This document shows positions 10,421 through 21,980 of a stretch of DNA of 64,000 nt, in pieces (position 1 is the stretch's first letter; the number at the start of each line of letters is the position of its first letter). Made by a program: the position numbers and the translations under genes. The notes under the pieces are model-generated. The model was not told the DNA's origin and did no database searches. It saw only the letters and a list, made by a program, of their open reading frames with translations. Origin of the DNA: Alopecurus myosuroides. Taxonomy: Eukaryota > Streptophyta > Magnoliopsida > Poales > Poaceae. The stretch is from contig CM054062.1 of NCBI GenBank assembly GCA_028641055.1, forward strand, positions 272,075,092 through 272,139,091. Direction: 5' to 3'.

Positions 10421-12041
10421 GTATTGCTACAAAAGATTGTTAGGGGCAAGAGCAATAGCAGCCAACTGTTCAACTCTATAATTTTCATTAGGTAATTCAG
10501 CTTCATAGGGTGCTTTAGCAAATTTGGAGAAATTAAATTCATAAGACTCTCCATCAAACTTTGTAAGGATTTTCTCCTTTTTACAATCTATAACAGCACC
10601 ACAAGTATTTAAGAAAGGTCTACCAAATATGATAGGACAAGTATAACTAGCAGAAGTGCCTAGTACTAGAAAATCAACAGGATATTTAGTTTTACCACAT
10701 AAGACCTCCACATCTCTAACAATACCAATTGGAGAAATAGTTTCCCTATTAGCAAGTTGAATGATCACATCAATGACTTCAAGTTCACAAGAACCAATTT
10801 CATGCATGATTTCTTTATAAAGCTCATAAGGAATAGCACCAGAACTAGCACCAATATCACATAAAACATAATAGCAATGATCACCTATCCTAACAGATAG
10901 CACAGGAACACTAGGTTTCCTAGATTTACTAGGATGAGAGACAAAATTAGAAGCATCTTCACAAAATATAATGTGTCCCTCTTCTACATTTTCAGAAACA
11001 AGGTCCTTTACTATAGCTACTGTAGGTTCTACAGTTATTTGTTCCTCGGGTTCTACAAGTTTCTTTGCACTTTTATTAATCACACTACCTAACATAGAGT
11101 GTTCTTTTACCTTAGCAGGGAAATGCATTTTCTCAATATAAGGTTCAGGCACAATAGAATCAACAATATGAACCTCTATATCTTTAGCAGGAGCACAATT
11201 ATTATTATCTTTATAAGGTGCATGGTACTTATCCCATTCCTTTTTTAGGAATATCAATGTAAGAAGCAAAAGCCTTATATAAGTTTGTAGCAACTTGAGA
11301 ATCAAGACCATAAATAACACTAACATTATGAAAATCCTCGGATGACATAAAAGTTTTAATGCATTCATAGTCATAATTTATATCTGGCTTTCTACCTTTA
11401 TCATTCTCCCATGCTTCAGTGTTTTCTTGAATACGGTCAAGAAGATCCCTTCTAGCTTCATCCTTCATACGTGTAAATGATCCATAACAAGAAGCATCCA
11501 ATAAATCCTTATCATGAAGAGGAAGCCTTGCATAGAAATTATTAATAACAATATTACTGGGGAGCTCATGAATGGGGAATTTGAGCATTAGTAACTTCAA
11601 TCTCCCCCATGCTTGGGAAATACTCTCTCCGTCATGAGGCCAAAAATTATATATATAATTCCGATCTCTATGGATTTCACTTGGAGGATAGAATTTAGAA
11701 TAAAAGAGAGGTACAATTTCCTCCCATTCAATAGTCTGGCTATTTCTCAGCAGTTTGAACCATTCAGAGGCTCGGCCTGTCAATGATACAGAGAATAATT
11801 TCCTCTTCACTTGGCTCATCGTAATACCTGCACACTTGAACAACTCGCATAATTCATGTAAAAAGAGCAAATGATCACCATGATGGACATTTCCATCACC
11901 TGAATAGCAGTTATCCATAACATATTTAACAATCTTTATAGGTATTTTATAAGGATCCAAATCATCAGGTGGTGGGTCACTTACTACCCTAGCAGTGGCA
12001 GCAGTGCCCGCAAATAAGGACTCAAGAGGAGTTCCAAACAT
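10421..12041 (-). pseudogene. Gag and protease of element C
   Basis: A plausible start is the ATG at 12041; an open frame extends further upstream into the primer-site region. The gag part has the retrotransposon gag core, with G-R-A-S-E-W-F-K near the middle and P-L-F-Y-S-K-F-Y-P-P and P-H-D-G-E-S-I-S-Q-A-W after it. The frame shifts near 11240 and continues to 10427 with a spacer. The aspartic protease follows, with the active-site C-D-I-G-A-S near 10850 and the later I-I-F-G-R-P-F-L block near 10620. Gag forms the particle and protease cleaves the polyprotein. Element A has the same protein in the same order. Confidence 0.88.
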
Positions 12042-12127
12042 AGCGTAATAAAGCAGTAGACAGTAATAAAAACAACACATACAGAAGAAGCTTCCTTTGT
12101 CAATTCCACTTCCCAATAGCGCTTCAC

Positions 12128-12145
12128 TCCCCGGCAACGGCGCCA
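12128..12145 (-). other. Primer-binding site of element C (tRNA-Asp type)
   Basis: The minus strand reads TGGCGCCGTTGCCGGGGA, the complement expected for the 3' end of plant tRNA-Asp. It lies 11 nt inside the 5' LTR end, the same spacing as in element D (49075-49092). It primes minus-strand cDNA synthesis. Confidence 0.85.
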
Positions 12146-12156
12146 GAAAATAGTCT

Positions 12157-13684
12157 TGATGGCCCACAAGTATAGGGGGTGTATCGTAGTACTTTCAATA
12201 AATAAGAGTGTCGAAGCCAACGAGGAGCAGAAGGTGTTCACAAGCTGTTTCGATGAAAATATAACTGTAAATACTGGAAAATAGGTTTGTAGGGGTTTTT
12301 TATATTGCAGATAAATAAAGTGCGAGTAAATAAAATGCAGTAATAATAATTGCAGCAAGTGGCCCAATCCTTTCTTCAGCAAAGGACAAGCCGGTGAGTT
12401 TACTTATGATTAACAAACGTTCTCGAGGACACACAGAAGGTTTCTGTCAAGTTCTTTTGTTCCATGCAGCTGAATAGTTTTGGTGTTTTGGTAAGTGTTG
12501 TGTGGGTGAACCTATGCTAATGTACCTTCACATCCAAGACTAATACATACTTGTGATTATACCCCTTGCAAGCATCCGCAACTACAAGAAAGTAATTAAG
12601 AAATAAATCTAACCACAGCTTTAAACTCCGGGATCCTACGCTCCCTCGTGTAATGGTGTCCTAAAGGGCGTTTAGGTTTCTGTCACTCCGGCAACCCCAC
12701 AATTAGTAGCCAAATACACGATGCATTCCCCTAGACCCATAAATGGTCGACGTTCTTATCATGTAGTCGACGTTCACATGACACCACTAGGAGAATAACA
12801 CCACAACTTAAATACCAAACATTAATTATTATTCAACATTACTTCACTACTAACAACTTGAATTCTCCCATGTCCTCAAGAACAACACGAACTACTCACA
12901 ACACATCATATGGATCATGATCAGAGGTGATATAATGGATGATCACAATCTTGTCATAAAGTGCAAACACCGATAAATCTCACAAGCATCAACTACTAAC
13001 AAGTAATCCACACCGGGAGAGAGATCTAATGCAAAACAACCATAGAGGCCCCTAATTGTTATAGCGGGATGAAGGTGGATGATGAGGGTGATGGTGCTGG
13101 TGGTCATAATGATGATGATGATTACGATCTTGATGATGCCCGGAGGATGACGGTGACGATGGCGGTGATTTCCCCTCTCCGGCGAGGAGTTTCCCCGACA
13201 GATTTCTCCCTGCGAGAGAGCTTTTCTCTCTCTGGTATTTTCCGCCCCGAGGTGGCGGCGAAATAATTCTTCGGGGATAGAATGAGGCTTAGGGTTCCAT
13301 GGGGGTCAAGCACTCCAAAGATGACCCCCAGAGGTGGGCCAGGGTGGCCACACCCCTAGGTGGCGTGGCCAGGGGGAGGGCGCGCCAGCCCTAGGTGTGG
13401 GCCCCTGGTAGCCCCCCTCTGGCTCCCCTTCTGGCTGTGTTCTTCCTCTGGACTTTTTGCAACCCCGATGTCCCCCTTCTTCTTCTTCTTCTTCTGATCT
13501 TCTGAAATATGGTATCTTGACGGTGCTTTTTTCCATCAGATTTCTATCCCGGTGTTTATTCTCCCAAAATTATAAAACATGCAAAATAAAATGAAATAAC
13601 ATAAGAGATGCATCATAACATGAAATATATCAATGAATAACAGAAAATTATGATATAAAATAGTGATGCAAAATGGACGTATCA
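12157..13684 (-). repeat. 5' LTR of element C (1528 bp)
   Basis: On the minus strand it starts TGATACGTCCATTTTGCATC and ends CTTGTGGGCCATCA, with the primer-binding site just inside. It contains the dyad region (about 13341-13420) with CCACACCCCTAGG facing CCCTAGGTGTGG, and a GAT-trinucleotide-rich stretch (13080-13145). It matches the LTR of B (34690-36191) and of A (60408-61897). The five bases beyond the outer end are GTGCC. No partner copy can be checked because the other LTR is truncated. Confidence 0.88.
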
Positions 13685-13989
13685 GTGCCAGGAAGGACTA
13701 AGAGTGTTGCAGGTGGTCCTTCAGGCTCTGTATGACGGAGGCAGCTGCCCATTTCGCTCCCTCTTCGTCCTCTCCCACTTCGTAGGGGTAAAGGAGCCGA
13801 TCGAAGGGAAACCCCGGCGCAAGAAGCCGCAACTCGCGGAAGGATTACCAAGCCCATCGAGGAAGCGGACTGCTCCTCCGCGTCGCGAAGCTTACCTTCC
13901 ACCAGATCCGGAAGGAGGTGAAGCTTGCTTGCTGTTTCGACAAAAAACTCCAGCAAAGGTCCCCTCCCGTTCCCTCTAGGTGCGGGAGG

Positions 13990-15680
13990 GGACAGGCCTA
14001 GCTTGAGGAGGGCTTATCGGGTGTCGTCGGCAACTTGGCGCAAGCTGTCCACCACGTCGGCCTGCCGAAGCTACTCGGCCTTCAGCTGATGAACTTGCGC
14101 CCTGACGGCCTCCACCTCCCCTGAAGCCTTTTCGGCGGCCTAGAGTTGTTGATGGACCTCTTCCAGACGGGATCCGACAGTCTAAAGTTGTTCTTGGAGA
14201 AAGAACTCACACTCCCTAGCTTCTTGAGCCGTGGCTTCCCTCTGTCGAGCAACATCCAACAAAGATTGAAGTTCTGAGGAACACTGGGTCAGGGATGACA
14301 CGGTGTCCTCCAACTCTTTGATCCAGGCGCCTGATGCGGCTCGGGCTTGTTCCACGAAACTATCCTAGGCTTCCCGATCTGCGGCGAACTGGTCGTGGTC
14401 CCGCTGGCTCGCCTCTTGGAGAGCTGCGAGCTGAAGTTGGAGATCCCCCACCTCGAGAGCAGTGGTCAAGGATTATCGCCGCAGTGCTGCCAAGGCGGCA
14501 ACCAGGATGCCCTAGAATGTCCCTTGGATGGCACACACGGCTTCCATGGGCTGTGGCCGCTTCGGCGGCAGCTCTCCTGGACCGCAACCGTTCCTCGCGC
14601 TCGAGAAGGTTGGCACTCAGATCCACCAGTTCCACCTTTTCGTGTGCAAGAAGCTAGCGCTCTGACTCTAGGTCTGCACGTTCTTGAGCGAGCAACCTCG
14701 TTGCAGCCTCGTTCTGTGCACGTGCATGCAAGATCGCCTCAGCGGTGCGGTGCTGCTGGTCGACCCAACTGTTTATCACCCAGTGTGATTCCTCTATCAC
14801 ACTAGGATCCGGCACCACACCGGCAAGATCAGCAGTCAGGGGGTCAACCACCAGGCCATGCACCACCGGGGCAAGAGCATCAGCTAGGACCCTAACGCAT
14901 CCTCCAGGAGGGAGGAGCGGCATCGACATACGATCTTGGGCTGGTACGACCTCCCGAGTGCCATCGGGTCCGGGAGATAATCGTCCTGGAAAGTTGTTGA
15001 CGTTGTTGTCAGGAACAAATGGTGGGTGAACTTGGTAAAAGGGAAAGAGTATCGATGGCGGAAGATCGCTCACCAAGGGAGCTGTGAGGGAGCCCTCTAG
15101 TGCTCGGGGGCTCCTCCAGAGGGATTCGCCTCCGTCCGTCAAGTCATATCGCTGGTACCTCCTTGACGGGCGGACGTTGACGTCTCCGACCCTTTTCTAT
15201 GGGACCCGGGAGGGAGACGGACTGCATGAGGTACAAGTTGGGTCAGCGACAAAAGCGCGTAAGATAAGAGACCAGGAAGCAAGGGCGCATACCTTGGGCG
15301 GCATAGTGAGATCCACCACTCCGCGTTGGTACCCCTAGTTGGGCAGACCACTAGGAGTTCTTTGGGAGGTCACCCGCATGGGCGGACGCCCGTAGAGAAT
15401 GTGGATCGCTGCCCGACGAAGGAGGAACTTCTTGGAAACGATGGCAGTAGACGATTAGGGGGACGTCATCATCATCCTCGTCCTCCACCGATGCGCTTTC
15501 ACCAGGGTATGAAGCTGGGTCGCCCTTGGGGCCGGTCCTGAACCCCGGGAAGGGGAAACCGGGCCCTGGTGGCGTGTGCTCCCGACCCGTGACTGGACCC
15601 GTCTGCCGAGACCCTCGACGGCTCTATTTGATGGAGACACAAGGAATAGCGTCAGATCCACCATCGCGGCGCCTGGCACG
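13990..15680 (-). pseudogene. Coiled-coil region of the gypsy-type protein
   Basis: Several minus-strand frames joined by frameshifts encode Glu/Gln/Ala/Arg-rich heptad sequence. Examples are A-R-A-Q-N-E-A-A-T-R-L-L-A-Q-E-R near 14670-14720 and W-I-K-E-L-E-D-T-V-S-S-L near 14290-14330. Between 14330 and 13990 one frame is broken by four stops, three TAG and one TAA, each at a position where the heptad pattern suggests Gln. This is what C-to-T decay of CAG/CAA would give. It is the continuation of the domain at 16155-16690. Function is unknown; it is probably structural. Confidence 0.5.
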
Positions 15681-16154
15681 TGTTGACGGGATATGAATAA
15701 GGGCTGCTGATGATGCAGCTAGGGCCCCGTCCCTAGGAGGCGTATGGGCCCTGACCCCCCACTTGTCGTAGACAGGCAATCCCGCTACGATGGAATCCCG
15801 CTACGGGTCCTGGCAGAGGGGCACCACCCTTGCTGGAAGTGATTCCAGCTCTACTACCCCCCGACCAACTCAATCATCAAACCTTCTAGAACCGCGTGAG
15901 ATGTGGATGATTTCTGCCCTGTGAAGAGGCGGATTCGGTCGTTGATGCCCTAGTACTCCCACATGGGGTGTGAGCCTTCCTGGAGAGGGGCGATGCAGTG
16001 GTCAAGGAAGTGCACCAAGACATGTTCATCATTCAGTCCAGAGTCTGCTAACCGCGAGATCCGGGCGCAAATCGGGTCGAGATCGGCGTCTCCCATGCTC
16101 TTCTCGCCCCACTGCACCCGGCGTTCACATGGGACATCTGGCTCTTGCAGGCAA

Positions 16155-16690
16155 TCATTCGCTGCTAGAAAACGGACGAAGAACCACCGGTGGCGCCACT
16201 CGTCCCACTTCTTGTTCTTCGTGGTGGGGATGAACTGGTATGTTTAGTTCGCCAACGTCAAAAGGAGACCGCCCCCGTGACATGACTCCTTGGCTCCACT
16301 TGAGGATTCCGACGAAGGTCTCGCATAAGTGCTGGAAGATGGCCAGGCCCAGCAAGGCGTTGGGGTGAAGCTGGGCCAGGCGAAGAGAGAAGGCGTCCAT
16401 CACCGCCTAGGAGAAGTGCGACATTGGGGGAACCAACCCCAAGATTAGGAATCAGGAGAAGACGCAGATGTCCAGGCCACCTAGGTCGTTGGGCGGGGCA
16501 TTAACATGTTGCGGAATGGTTGCTTGGTGCTCATTGTCATCCGACGCGATGGCCCCAAGCAGACTCTCCCAGGACTTGAGGTTGCACCCTGGGCCGAAGA
16601 AGGTGGCCTTGTCCTTCAACTCCTCCCAAAGTTGTTCGCGGTCCGTCATCTTGACCGTGTTCTTGCCCTTCTTCGCATGCTGTGACAACG
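16155..16690 (-). pseudogene. Gypsy-type transposon domain remnant
   Basis: Two adjacent minus-strand frames. The one at 16155-16403 contains L-H-P-N-A-L-L-G-L-A-I-F-Q-H-L-C-E-T-F, which resembles the conserved helix block of the plant 'putative gypsy type transposon' domain (Pfam Transposase_28, from memory). The one at 16452-16688 has a basic N-terminus and a Trp-rich block. The frames are separated by a stop or frameshift near 16405-16450. The role in the element is not established in the literature I know. Confidence 0.5.
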
Positions 16691-16979
16691 CCCGGCGGGG
16701 AGGAGGTAGAGGGGAGGAGAGGAGCGGATCTCCAGAAGAGAAGTAAGTATGGGAGGCGCTGTGGAGTTTTGAAGTGGGTGAGGGAAAGGCGCTTGCCTAT
16801 TTCAAGACCGACGGAAGAGAGCCAGACTCGCACGTCACACCTACCAAGCACTCAAGTCCCTCCCCTTTCCTTATGAGAAGGCGGATGTGCTCGAGATCCA
16901 AGCTCTGCAACTCATTGGGAAGGAGGATGGGATGTGGGCCCTGGCCGACTTGAAGTTCAAAGCGGTCCGCTTCGGGGGA

Positions 16980-17739
16980 TGCGCCTGATGCGGACTAACC
17001 CTTTTATGTGACTACAAGAAAAGGGGCGTGACACGACGACAGGAGCAGCACCACCGTGATACGCCCCGGGGCTACTATCGGTACCCCATCGGAGGGGGTA
17101 CCCGATCCTGGCACGTGGACCATCGACCATGCATCGAGACTGGTGAACACCCGAGAACAGACCAGCAAAGCCCTGGGGGGTGGGGCGCCAGGCTCCCCCG
17201 GAAGAGCAGGATACCTGTTGTATAGGGCCTACCGCCCTGTACATGGAAGATGCCTTGTGACATGTCCCTGGAATTGCGTGGAAGGCAGAGAATTATGCTG
17301 TCCTCTTTGTACCGCACCCCCCGGCACATGCCCAGCAACGAAGCACAAGTGGAAGGCATGTGGAGGCACCACCATGAAGATGCAGTAGTTGAAATATAGG
17401 AGGAAAAGGTAGAGGAGAAAAGAGAGAAGAGAGGTCCGGGAGGCGTAGAGTTAACCAGAGGGCTAGAATTAGTATCCCAGATGTAGCCACATATACCAAC
17501 ATATAATTCCAGATCAGGCATGCAAGATGTAGGGTTCCATCTCGCGATGGCCGGAACCTGGGTAAAAAGCCATGTCCTGTCTAGAACACCCACCCCACCT
17601 CCCTTCGAAGCGATACGGCTGCTATGGCCAGGGTTGCCCCCGCCCCACTGCCGGCCAAATCAGGTAGCTGGACGTCGGTAACTCCCGGTGTCCGCGTTTC
17701 GACAGGTGGCAACCACCATAATAATCAATAAATAAAATA
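16980..17739 (-). other. LTR/leader-like part of the decayed gypsy-type element
   Basis: No gene supported. The minus strand carries ACATAAAAGGG near 17005, which could be an LTR TATA box. The sequence is C- and G-rich with several GGGGT strings. The ends of an LTR could not be fixed. Confidence 0.3.
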
Positions 17740-18365
17740 TGGTGAAGATTGTTTTTTCCTGCGGAGTTGTTACGAGTGTTTTCGTTCCTAATGACAACAT
17801 CACTCGCACCAACATTGTTCTTTGCTTGTGCGGGCTTGGTCTTCTTCTTGTTCTTGTTCTCGGCAACATATCCAAGACCTTAATTTCCATTTTATGGTCT
17901 TTTCACAACCACATTATCATCAATAGAGCCCTTGCCCTTAATTCTTGCAAGCTCGTCCTTCAACTTAGCATTCTCCTCAAGAACATGTGCATGATCACAA
18001 GAAGAAGTAGATGTACTAGGCACATTAAATTGAGCTAGTTGAGTTAGAAGTTGTTCACGTGACTTGGTGAGGATAGAGTGTTCACTCTCCAAGGCCTTGT
18101 AAGCCTTGGTGAGCTTCTCTAGCTCCTCGGTTAGTGTATCATGACCAACACCAAACTCAACCCTTTTCCTTGTAGATAATTTATATTTAGCAACAATACG
18201 GTCATGTTTCTTACTGAGTTTGGACATTAATTTATTATGTGACTCCTCAATAGTCTCAAGTTTCTCCTCAAGAGAGGCTCGAAGCTAATTCTCTTCCTCA
18301 AGAGTAGTGGTGAGAGATGCAATTTCAATAGCATCCTACCTCTCACCTTCACGTTTCTTCTCAAA
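17740..18365 (-). pseudogene. Copia-type gag/linker fragment with coiled coil
   Basis: The minus-strand frame 17892-18227 encodes L-T-E-E-L-E-K-L-T-K-A-Y-K-A-L-E and then V-L-E-E-N-A-K-L-K-D-E-L-A-R-I-K, a long heptad pattern. After it a frame with G-L-G-Y-V and a Lys/Asn-rich tail follows on the same strand (17740-17890). Coiled coil, then E-E-N-x-x-L-K, then G-L-G-Y/F is the layout of the gag-side region of many grass copia elements just before the zinc knuckle. No knuckle, RT or LTR is attached, so this is a fragment cut on both sides. Function: particle protein. Confidence 0.6.
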
Positions 18366-18480
18366 AAATCCGCTAGTACCGGACTCCATCCTATAGTACC
18401 GGCCCAGACTGAAAACCCTCATTTTGACTGAATTCTTCAAGGGACTTCAATGGGGTTTAGCACAAGATCAATAATATCAA
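18366..18480. other. Short remnant with TAGTACCGG words
   Basis: Contains GCTAGTACCGG and ATAGTACCGGCC, the same word type as at 4228-4325. It may be a sliver of the same LTR class. Too short to classify. Confidence 0.3.
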
Positions 18481-18643
18481 GATGTATAAATTAAACACAA
18501 TAATTTCCTGTAACACTTAGCACACATTAGTTCTCTAATTGTGTTGTCAACAGACATCAAAACATAATATGGGAAAATGCTCTTTCAGTCCTGCCGCACA
18601 CTGAGCCTGGCAAGCCGAATCAAGACCCCGGTCGGCAGTCACC

Positions 18644-18787
18644 ATTGTTGTCGGTCTAGACGAAGATGCCTAGAAAACGAGTCATTTTGCTCTCCTGTTG
18701 CACCCACATCAGCCCTCTTCTCGGATAATGGCATGTATTCCACATTAAGAGAGTTCTTCAATATCTCCCAATAAGGGCCGAGCTAAC
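18644..18787 (-). pseudogene. Possible terminal exon (unrecognised)
   Basis: On the minus strand an AG acceptor-like GTTAG is followed by a 47-codon open stretch beginning L-G-P-Y-W-E-I-L-K-N-S-L and ending at a TGA. The amino-acid composition looks protein-like, but I do not recognise a family. The frame has a stop directly before the proposed acceptor, so the reading depends on splicing. It could be chance. Confidence 0.25.
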
Positions 18788-19609
18788 ATGCCATCGCCGT
18801 CCTTGGAAGTTCATTGAATTCCAATTGCATTCCAATATGCTATAATGTGGTGGGGAAACATATAAATGAAGCTAATGAACTTACACTGTCCTCTTCGGCA
18901 TAGAATCTGGACTGCGCAAGTTGAAACAAGGACTGCTGTTTGGTTCTCTTGGAGCGTTGGAGGAGAGAAGCTGTCATCACACTTAAATTTTGCTAAGTAC
19001 ATCTCTCACCGACCATCAAAGTAGAAGGCATCTTGTGCAAATGCACATGTTGAAGACGAGCTGGCAATGGATCGGTGCCCGAGTTCTAGTTTCTCTGGAA
19101 GGGCAACTTTCTTCGTGGATGTAGTGTTCTATGCTTGTAACTATTACTAACTCAACTGTCCATGAACTGGATTTTAAGTTCAATATCGCCAATAAATTTC
19201 ATGTTCTCGAAAAGATTCCAATCTCCTGCGATCCATTTTGTTTAGTGCGTAATTGCTATTGTACAATAAAATGGTGCGAAGAGAACTGCATCAATGCAAC
19301 TACAGTATGCTCAGGATCATGCACAGCAGAGAACTGCATCAATACAACTTTGATCGCCGAAAAAAAAATGGTAAAGGAAAACAGAGATTTCGAGGGTACT
19401 GAATAGACAGTGTGAACAAATACAGGGGTTCCATTAAGAAAACAGTATAATCCTGAAACTGGAACATTGAGTGAGACAGTCTTTTACAAAAACAGCAGTG
19501 TTGTGGTTTATATTCATCAAGAAGAAGACTGAAGAATTACAAGAGAATACATGTAGGGTTGTTTACAGCAGCGTTGAATACAGGTTCTATCACAACACTA
19601 GACAATTCA

Positions 19610-19716
19610 CAGTTAAAGGCTAATCCTGTGTTGTCCATCGGCTCTTCCCTGCTTTCCAGGAGCTATGTTCTCCAGGGATCATGCCACACGCATTCCCAAT
19701 AAACGAAGACTTTTTT
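19610..19716 (-). pseudogene. Possible terminal exon with splice acceptor (unrecognised)
   Basis: The minus strand has a convincing acceptor context, CTATTTTGCAG at 19717-19727. It is followed by an open stretch starting K-K-S-S-F-I-G-N-A-C-G and ending T-T-Q-D-stop near 19620. Downstream sequence is AT-rich and 3'UTR-like. Other phases also give short frames, so the correct phase is not certain. I do not recognise the product. Confidence 0.25.
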
Positions 19717-21176
19717 CTGCAAAATAGTGCAAGCACTCTGTTACTGTTCATGCAAGAACTAGTATTGAAATTCTTTACATTTCAAATAATGGGTAGATCC
19801 CTTTGTTCAAATCTCAACTATTTCATCATCACTAAACCATAGACGACCAAACAAGTGCAGGTTAGGAAACTAAGAGCAAAAAATACAACAAGCACTTCAA
19901 AACCAAAAGAACAACTTGCAATCTAGTTGGCCTAAGTAAACACAGCACGTCTTCACGGCCGAATGGACCAATCCATCGGTTCAAACTCATAACCTTTTTT
20001 TTTCACATCACCAGCACTCCCAAAGTTGTAACAGAAGGACACGTATAGTTCTTCAACAGAAATTATCTCTACTGTATTTCAGAATGCCCATTGCACTCAA
20101 AATTCGCAGATCAAAATCTGAAGAAAAAATTGTGACCTTGGCCTCAGCAAAACCATGCAAATTTCATAGCCAAATGCATGGATAGGTTCCATGCATCTGC
20201 TCAATTTTGAACTGTGTGTTTTAACATCAACGGCCATTTCAAGGGAAGATCATTTGTCCTAAGAAAATATGAATCCAGGGATGCTAATTCAGAATTAATT
20301 TGAACACTTTCCTTCAACACCCAAGAGCAGAGTAGCATTCAAAGGAACCCATGAGGGCGCATGAAGCAGAAACAACGCATCAGGTCATGGAAATTAAGGA
20401 AGTTCCTCAGATAATCTTGCAGTCATTTCACACATTCAAAACTATGAAAGTTCCATTTCGAAAGTGCATTGAACTACAAATTCGAATGTTAAAATCTGAT
20501 GGAAGCGGGGAAAAAATGTAGAGTTGGCCTCAGTGCAATAACTGATATTGTCCATGGCCGAATGGATAGATTCAGACCTGTCCATGGCTCGACAGTCTGG
20601 TTAACATAGCATCATCGGCCCTTACAACTGACAAAACTGGATGGGGAACTTGCTAAGTTAGCACTTGTAAAGAGCAGAGACTGAGTTTCAGAAAGTTGTC
20701 TACACAGAATATTTTTTGGTTGTACACTCAATTAAAGCACCAAAGAAATAACAGATGCAGACCGAAGGAAGAGCATAAGACCTCTTCAAAAAAAATACTG
20801 CCAGCCTCCAAGCTCGCTAGTACAGTAGCAGATAAGTTCAATCACGTTAGAGCGGAGCACTTGCCTATTTGTATGTGCAGCGGAAGGAAAGCATACAGAA
20901 CACTCAATGTCTCAGAATTGTCATCGCATTTTCACATTGTATCAAACCGCTAAGGACAATTCATCATAGAAATCTTGCTTTCAACAGAGAAAAAAGACTC
21001 AGGAATAACAAGAGCAATAAAAACTTCAGTACATAATGGGCCGAGCTAGCTATAGAACAGCAGTACAGCTAACCAGCATTACTGCGGGTTATACGTCTCC
21101 CGTATCAGCCGCCTCAGATCTGCTAGCACCATCCCTCCAAAAAAAAAAATTCGGCTAACACGAAATATAGGGTGAT

Positions 21177-21980
21177 CGGCCTCTCAGATACTTTGAAGAA
21201 ATTAATTAGCCATGTTGTGCGCAGCACATCTCAAAAGCTGTTACATGTCTCGTCATCGGCCAAAAATAAATTAATTCGGAAAACAAAATACGAAAACGGA
21301 ATATCATTTTTCAAAAAAAAAAATGAAACAGAATATTCATAGATTGACATCACATGGTAATCGGCCTCTCAGATACTTTGAAGAAATTAATTAGCCCATG
21401 TCATCTGTGCGAGGCACATCTCAAAAGCTGCTATGTCTCATCATCGGCCGAAACAAAATCGAAAAACACAAATTGCATAAAATATTCGTAGATTAATAAT
21501 CTACTGATGCAAAAAAAAAACAGAGTTAAGAATCCGTCGACAACAGATTACTTACAGATGTGATATATCTAGAGAAATAGTGTCTCAGGTGGTTCACAAG
21601 TTTGGCGTCACATGGAACTTTTCAAGGTATCCATACAGAATGCCTCGGGACCTTACACGATAGAATTATCAGTCCCCTGAACCCGTCATCATCGGCAAAT
21701 CGCTAATTCAAAAAACGCAGCAGAAACAACAAGGGTAGTACGATCGCTGCTTGCAGAGATCTGTGGCTTAACGTCTCGGAAATCGGCATCTCAGATACTT
21801 TGAAGAAATTAGTTAGCTCAGGTCATCTGTGAGTGCGCGGCACATCTCAAAAGCTTTTATGTCTCATCATCGGCCGATCGAAACAGAAACAAAGAACACA
21901 AATCTGACATATCCATAGATCAATAATCTACGGATGCAAGAACACGGTTCAGAAACCGGAGAAATAGCACGTGCCTCAGG
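21177..21980 (+). repeat. Diverged local duplications
   Basis: The string CTCAGATACTTTGAAGAAAT occurs at about 21182, 21365 and 21787. Each copy is followed about 60 bp later by CATCTCAAAAGCT and a CATCATCGGCC or CGTCATCGGCC motif. GGTGGTTCACAAGTTTGGC occurs near 21590 and 21977. TACGATCGCTGCTTGCAGAG occurs near 21740 and 22150. The copies differ by a few per cent to about 15% by eye, so the duplications are not recent. Confidence 0.75.

Larger units (their letters stand above)
4750..13684 (-). mobile_element. Ty3/gypsy (Athila-like) retrotransposon 'C', nearly complete, decayed
   Basis: On the minus strand the element reads: 5' LTR (13684-12157), primer-binding site, gag, protease, RT, RNase H, integrase, an extra small ORF, a ~1.6-kb non-coding region, a polypurine tract, and a 3' LTR cut down to about 248 bp. 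The gene order PR-RT-RH-INT with integrase last is diagnostic of Ty3/gypsy. The extra ORF in the env-like position and a tRNA-Asp-type primer site are typical of grass Athila-like elements. Several frameshifts and stops make it inactive as it stands. Element B (34690-42358) and element A (60408 to the window end) are relatives. The target duplication cannot be tested because the 3' LTR is truncated. Confidence 0.9.
13685..17739 (-). mobile_element. Decayed gypsy-type element with coiled-coil protein
   Basis: GC-rich region with many interrupted frames on the minus strand. The order on that strand is an LTR-like or leader part (about 16980-17739), a domain resembling the plant 'putative gypsy type transposon' family (16155-16690), then a long heptad-rich region (13990-15680). 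That combination is common in large non-autonomous grass gypsy elements, which encode no RT in this part. No TG...CA LTR pair was found, and both ends are cut by neighbours (C's LTR at 13684, copia fragment at 17740). The class is inferred from the proteins only. Confidence 0.5.

Noticed and set aside
13069..13266. Acidic Asp-rich ORF in the LTR (and counterparts at 35595 and 60793)
   Set aside because: It is the translation of a GAT-trinucleotide microsatellite in the LTR. The frame is not kept downstream between copies.
17014..17045. ACTACAAGAAAAGGGGCGTG looking like a CACTA terminus
   Set aside because: The first base is G, not C. The minus-strand context (ACATAAAAGGG) fits an LTR promoter, and no subterminal repeats or partner end were found.
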